From contig DKGO01000122.1 in assembly GCA_002453315.1 (NCBI GenBank), positions 363-7,014 of the forward strand: a stretch of 6,652 bases of DNA, in the 5' to 3' direction. Of the stretch, positions 4,384 to 6,652 are shown one piece after another. The notes beneath the pieces were generated by a model. That model was not told the DNA's origin and made no database searches. It was given only the letters and a program-made list of their open reading frames with translations. Position 1 is the stretch's first letter, and each line of letters starts with the position of its first letter. Position numbers and translations under genes: made by a program. This DNA comes from Caryophanales bacterium UBA6768. GTDB taxonomy: Bacteria > Bacillota > Bacilli > Bacillales_D > Amphibacillaceae.

Positions 4384-5196
4384 ATGAATTATGTAAGAGA
4401 GATAAACGCGTTTTACGATCGGCTTGAAATTAATCCTCTGAGTGTTTCTGCGATTGCCCTATGGTATGCATTGATGCACATATGCAACAAGGCAGGATGG
4501 CCAGCGAATTTTTCTGTTGCTGTATCCGTTCTTTCAATCAAGTCAGGATTGAAGGAGCGAACCGTTTATCTCGCTAGAAATGAATTAAAACAAAAAGGTT
4601 ATATTAACTTTCAGTCGCGAAAAGGTAATCAATCAGCCACTTATCAAATGAATTCTTTATGTCTACCACTTACCAATCCCTTAGCTAAAAACACACAAGG
4701 ACTGTCTGCAACAAATACAGGCAGTCATTCAGATAGTGATGAACAAACAAGAACATTCAAATCTACTGACACTGGTGAAGCATTAATTAAACAAAAGAAA
4801 ACAAAACAAAAATTACAAAAAGAAGATCCATCGCAAAATCCTTTTAGTTTTTATGAAGAAAATGGGTTTGGTTCATTGTCCCCGGTTGTCATTGAGGATA
4901 TCAATTATTGGCTGAATTATAAAGAATTTAATGAGCCTGAAATAATCGTGATTGAAGCAATGAAACAAGCGGTTATAAATAATGCAAGAAGTTGGAACTA
5001 TGTTTCAAAAATATTAATTGATTGGAGTACCCATAAGTTAAGTTCAATGCAAGACATCAAAGCTCATCAAGTGCATTGGCAACAAAAAAAGTCAAAGGTG
5101 ACATCAATTAAACGTAAATCGAAAGGACATGATGAAGTTGAACGCAATAAAAGACGTACTCGGCCAGACTACACGAGCTATGACTTTGGATTTTAA
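4384..5196 (+). CDS. DnaD-domain phage replisome organiser
   Basis: This 270-residue protein starts phage-type DNA replication by binding the origin and recruiting the helicase loader, by analogy with Bacillus DnaD and phage replisome organisers. Residues 1-90 form a winged-helix DNA-binding domain (SALWYALMHICNKAGWP-like, then a recognition segment SIKSGLKERTVYLARNELKQ at 51-70). Residues 95-150 are a polar linker rich in Thr, Ser, Lys and Gln. Residues 152-225 are a DnaD C-terminal domain with the family motif Y206-x3-I-L-x2-W214 (NYVSKILIDW). A basic tail ends in YDFGF. GGAG lies 8 bases before the ATG. The end overlaps the helicase loader gene by 68 bases, so the two are translated together and probably act together. 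A stem-loop in the linker DNA (4700-4726) makes this the candidate origin. Confidence 0.9.
   Translation: MNYVREINAFYDRLEINPLSVSAIALWYALMHICNKAGWPANFSVAVSVLSIKSGLKERTVYLARNELKQKGYINFQSRKGNQSATYQMNSLCLPLTNPLAKNTQGLSATNTGSHSDSDEQTRTFKSTDTGEALIKQKKTKQKLQKEDPSQNPFSFYEENGFGSLSPVVIEDINYWLNYKEFNEPEIIVIEAMKQAVINNARSWNYVSKILIDWSTHKLSSMQDIKAHQVHWQQKKSKVTSIKRKSKGHDEVERNKRRTRPDYTSYDFGF
4700..4726. repeat. Inverted repeat inside the organiser gene, candidate origin element
   Basis: GACTGTCTG (4700-4708) and CAGGCAGTC (4718-4726) are complementary over 9 bp with one G-T pair, around a 9-base loop. The half-site GACTGT/CAGTC also occurs in the nested repeat at 4237-4318 and at 4326-4331. It lies in the poorly conserved linker of the gene, followed by A-rich DNA (4780-4825). 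In lambdoid phages and several Firmicute phages the origin lies in such a linker. The origin role is inferred. Confidence 0.4.
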
Positions 5197-5956
5197 CATC
5201 GTGGAAAAGTACACATGCTCTGGGTGCGAGGAAACCATTACAGTCCGAAAAGTGATTATGCCGATTGGACCTGAGAAAGGAAAATCAACAAACATTGATT
5301 ATGGATGTAAATGTGAAGAACAAAGCATCGTCAAAAAAATCTTGCAACAAAGAATTGAAATGAAAAAACAACGGACGTATAAAGTATTTGACCAAAATAG
5401 CTTAATTAATGACCAACTCAAACAAGCAACGTTTGAAAACTTTAAACGACATGACGACAACCTTGCTAAAGCATTTCAAAGTGCAATTCAATATGCAAAA
5501 AATTTTTCAAAACAAGATCCACAAAACCTAATCTTCAGTGGCTCTTACGGAATTGGGAAATCGCATCTTGCTTGTGCTATTGCGAGTTACCTTATGGAGA
5601 AAGGATATTCAGCAATTTTTATATCTGTCCCGAAATTACTAACGAAATTGAAAGCGACATATAACCGAAACAGCGAGCATACAGAGGACGATTTACTTTC
5701 AATGATTGAAACCGTAGATTGTCTCATTCTTGATGACATAGGAGCAGAATATGGATCGGATCATCATAGTTGGGCCACATCAAAAGTTTTTGAGGTAGTA
5801 GATAGTCGAATCGGAAAGCATACGATCTACACAACGAACTTGAATGGGGAAGCATTACAAGAAAAAATTGGACCTCGAAACTTTTCTCGAATGATGCAAG
5901 ATACTGAAGTCATCACAATGCATGGGGAAGACTATCGGCTTCGAAATTTTAAATAA
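5129..5956 (+). CDS. DnaC/DnaI-type replicative helicase loader (AAA+ ATPase)
   Basis: This protein of up to 275 residues loads the hexameric replicative helicase onto DNA opened by the organiser encoded just upstream. An N-terminal zinc-binding region has C30-x2-C33 and C60-x-C62, the helicase-binding part in DnaI relatives. The AAA+ domain follows, with Walker A GSYGIGKS (138-145), Walker B CLILDDIGAEY (198-208), sensor 1 TTN (235-237) and the segment RNFSRMM (250-256) with a likely arginine finger. All core residues are present and length is normal. The start is uncertain: ATG at 5129 and 5132 lie only 1 and 4 bases after AAAGGA (5122-5127), TTG at 5138 has better spacing, and ATG at 5180 (residue 18) would give a shorter protein that keeps all cysteines. 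The gene overlaps the organiser gene by up to 68 bases, suggesting translational coupling. Confidence 0.93.
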   Translation: MMKLNAIKDVLGQTTRAMTLDFNIVEKYTCSGCEETITVRKVIMPIGPEKGKSTNIDYGCKCEEQSIVKKILQQRIEMKKQRTYKVFDQNSLINDQLKQATFENFKRHDDNLAKAFQSAIQYAKNFSKQDPQNLIFSGSYGIGKSHLACAIASYLMEKGYSAIFISVPKLLTKLKATYNRNSEHTEDDLLSMIETVDCLILDDIGAEYGSDHHSWATSKVFEVVDSRIGKHTIYTTNLNGEALQEKIGPRNFSRMMQDTEVITMHGEDYRLRNFK

Positions 5957-5972
5957 AAAGGAGAGGTTAAAA

Positions 5973-6137
5973 ATGAAAAAGTGTAAACATTGTAATGGTT
6001 CAGGTGTTCTTCACCGAATTATTGATACAGGCATGCTTACGTATGAGCCGTGTTACTACTGTAAAAAAATAAATAAGAAACCACCATCAAAACCCCAAGT
6101 GAGAAAGAACATGCATCCATCATTGCTTGTTCACTAA
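5973..6137 (+). CDS. Small zinc-finger protein, DnaJ-type CxxCxGxG motif
   Basis: This 54-residue protein has C4-x2-C7-N-G-S-G (residues 4-11) and C27-x2-C30, a pair of CxxC knuckles like one zinc centre of DnaJ. Small proteins of this kind often follow helicase loader genes in Bacillus phages, and their role is not established. The start is ATG 5973, with AAAAGGAGAGG about 6 bases upstream. A longer frame from 5922 overlaps the loader gene and lacks a ribosome site. The start is 16 bases after the loader stop, in the same operon. The tail after residue 33 (KINKKPPSKP to LLVH) is low-complexity and lies near the point where base composition changes, so the true C-terminus may have been lost and replaced by read-through into other DNA. 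Confidence 0.75.
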   Translation: MKKCKHCNGSGVLHRIIDTGMLTYEPCYYCKKINKKPPSKPQVRKNMHPSLLVH

Positions 6138-6139
6138 AA

Positions 6140-6168
6140 GCGACGAAGTGGCGAAGACACTTGGTCGC
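6140..6168 (+). repeat. Stem-loop just after the zinc-finger gene
   Basis: GCGACGAAGTG (6140-6150) pairs with CACTTGGTCGC (6158-6168) over 10 of 11 positions around a 7-base loop GCGAAGA. It starts three bases after the stop codon. No T-run follows, so it is not a typical terminator, although it could stabilise the mRNA end. Confidence 0.5.
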
Positions 6169-6239
6169 ATGACAAGCCTACCACCTCAACCTTCCATGAC
6201 ACCAGAACTGCTTCATCGTTGCCGAGGGATATGGCCGGA

Positions 6240-6286
6240 CGGAAATATGTGCAACGTTTCCGGACGTCTGATTTGGAAAAATCAGA
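6240..6286 (+). repeat. Two adjacent small stem-loops
   Basis: CGGAAA (6240-6245) pairs with TTTCCG (6257-6262), and TCTGATTT (6267-6274) pairs with AAATCAGA (6279-6286) around a GGAA tetraloop. CCGGACG is also directly repeated around 6235-6241 and 6260-6266. Such small structures can occur by chance. They are noted because no gene explains the segment. Confidence 0.35.
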
Positions 6287-6595
6287 GAAGACAAGCCCCT
6301 TCCCATTGGTCCCTCCTCAAAATGAAATGCAGTCCTTATTTGTGCAAGTGCCAATGAAGCAGAAGCGGAATGACCGGCACGCTGCACAATGGGGATGGGT
6401 GTGTGGGTGGAGCTTGAGGAGGGATAGAGGGAAGGGGCGGTATCCTGCTGGCTAACAAAGTCATGGCCCATTTAATATAAGAGATGGTAGGCTCAACAGC
6501 ACGATGCCAAGATTTTCTTGAACCGATCATACTTTCATCAAATCATGGCATGGTGCGAACGAGTATGCTTGTAAACCGCTTCATGGAAAACACCG

Positions 6596-6652
6596 CACGA
6601 TGTCCCGCTTCGACTTTCAATTTTACTTGCTGTTATGAAGCGGGACATGGTG
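6596..6652. repeat. Inverted repeat reaching the right edge of the window
   Basis: ATGTCCCGCTTC (6600-6611) and GAAGCGGGACAT (6637-6648) are perfect inverted copies. Extending outward, three of four further positions also pair (CAC at 6596-6598 with GTG at 6650-6652), giving 15 of 16 bp around a 25-base spacer. The arm may continue beyond the window. It could be an operator, a stem-loop in RNA, or part of a mobile element end. Confidence 0.6.

Larger units (their letters stand above)
6138..6652. other. Region without a supportable gene; higher G/C, several stem-loops
   Basis: No frame here has a good start, ribosome site and protein-like composition together. Short frames exist on both strands (plus 6127-6357 and 6219-6455; minus 6178-6471 and 6336-6530), but they overlap one another and are rich in Pro, Ser, Trp and Arg, as in chance translation. 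A plus-strand frame from ATG 6484 stays open to the window end (56 codons) without a ribosome site. Visible content is stem-loops at 6140-6168, 6240-6262 and 6267-6286, a G-rich tract at 6391-6440 and a near-perfect inverted repeat at 6596-6652. It may be degraded coding DNA, an intergenic region or the edge of another mobile element. Confidence 0.6.

Noticed and set aside
5104..5295. Minus-strand open frame across the organiser/loader overlap
   Set aside because: It is antisense to two well-supported genes, with no ribosome site or recognisable product.
6240..6440. Riboswitch or T-box leader
   Set aside because: There are some stem-loops, but no conserved T-box sequence, no known riboswitch core, no terminator and no downstream gene.
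6127..6530. Four overlapping short frames on both strands
   Set aside because: They overlap each other in different frames. Their products are Pro/Ser/Trp/Arg-rich with no domain, and no start has a convincing ribosome site. Degraded coding DNA cannot be ruled out.
6484..6652. Plus-strand frame from ATG 6484 open to the window end
   Set aside because: It has 56 codons, no ribosome site, an in-frame stop two codons upstream and a Cys/His-rich product that I cannot match to any family. The inverted repeat at 6596-6652 also lies inside it.

Overview
The window looks like the chromosome of a low-GC Firmicute, most likely a Bacillaceae species. The evidence is a Bacillus-type 5S rRNA sitting directly in front of tRNA genes, strong AGGAGG-type ribosome binding sites, GTG and TTG starts, and DnaD/DnaI-type replication proteins. 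The genus cannot be fixed from this window.

Positions 1-421 are the tail of a ribosomal RNA operon: 23S-5S spacer, 5S rRNA, tRNA-Asn(GTT), tRNA-Thr(GGT) and a factor-independent terminator. Directly after it, at about 438, a temperate mobile element begins, best read as the early region of a prophage. It opens with three copies of an 11-bp repeat (probable integrase arm sites) that run into the stop codon of a tyrosine integrase on the minus strand.

Positions 484-3250 form a leftward lysogeny operon: LexA/CI-type self-cleaving repressor, then a PD-(D/E)XK nuclease-like protein (cargo, possible defence gene), then integrase. Positions 3250-3421 hold a compact genetic switch with two divergent promoters and four copies of a 15-bp palindromic operator (consensus ATCACTTWAAGTGAT) at about three-helical-turn spacing.

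Positions 3422-6137 form the rightward early region: Cro-like repressor, small excisionase-like HTH protein, an unrecognised 108-residue protein, a nested inverted-repeat structure, a DnaD-type replisome organiser, a DnaC/DnaI-type helicase loader and a 54-residue zinc-finger protein. In the inferred logic, the S24 repressor keeps the rightward promoter off and controls its own operon. RecA-stimulated self-cleavage would release Cro, excisionase and the replication module.

Positions 6138-6652 carry no gene I can support. Base composition changes there (visibly more G/C, a G-rich tract, several stem-loops and a 16-bp near-perfect inverted repeat reaching the window edge). This may be the broken end of the element or unrelated flanking DNA. 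No phage structural, lysis or conjugation genes are present, and the second attachment site is not visible, so intact prophage, ICE-like element and decaying remnant remain open. The least explained items are the nuclease-like gene in the lysogeny operon, the nested hairpin at 4237-4318 and the 6138-6652 segment.
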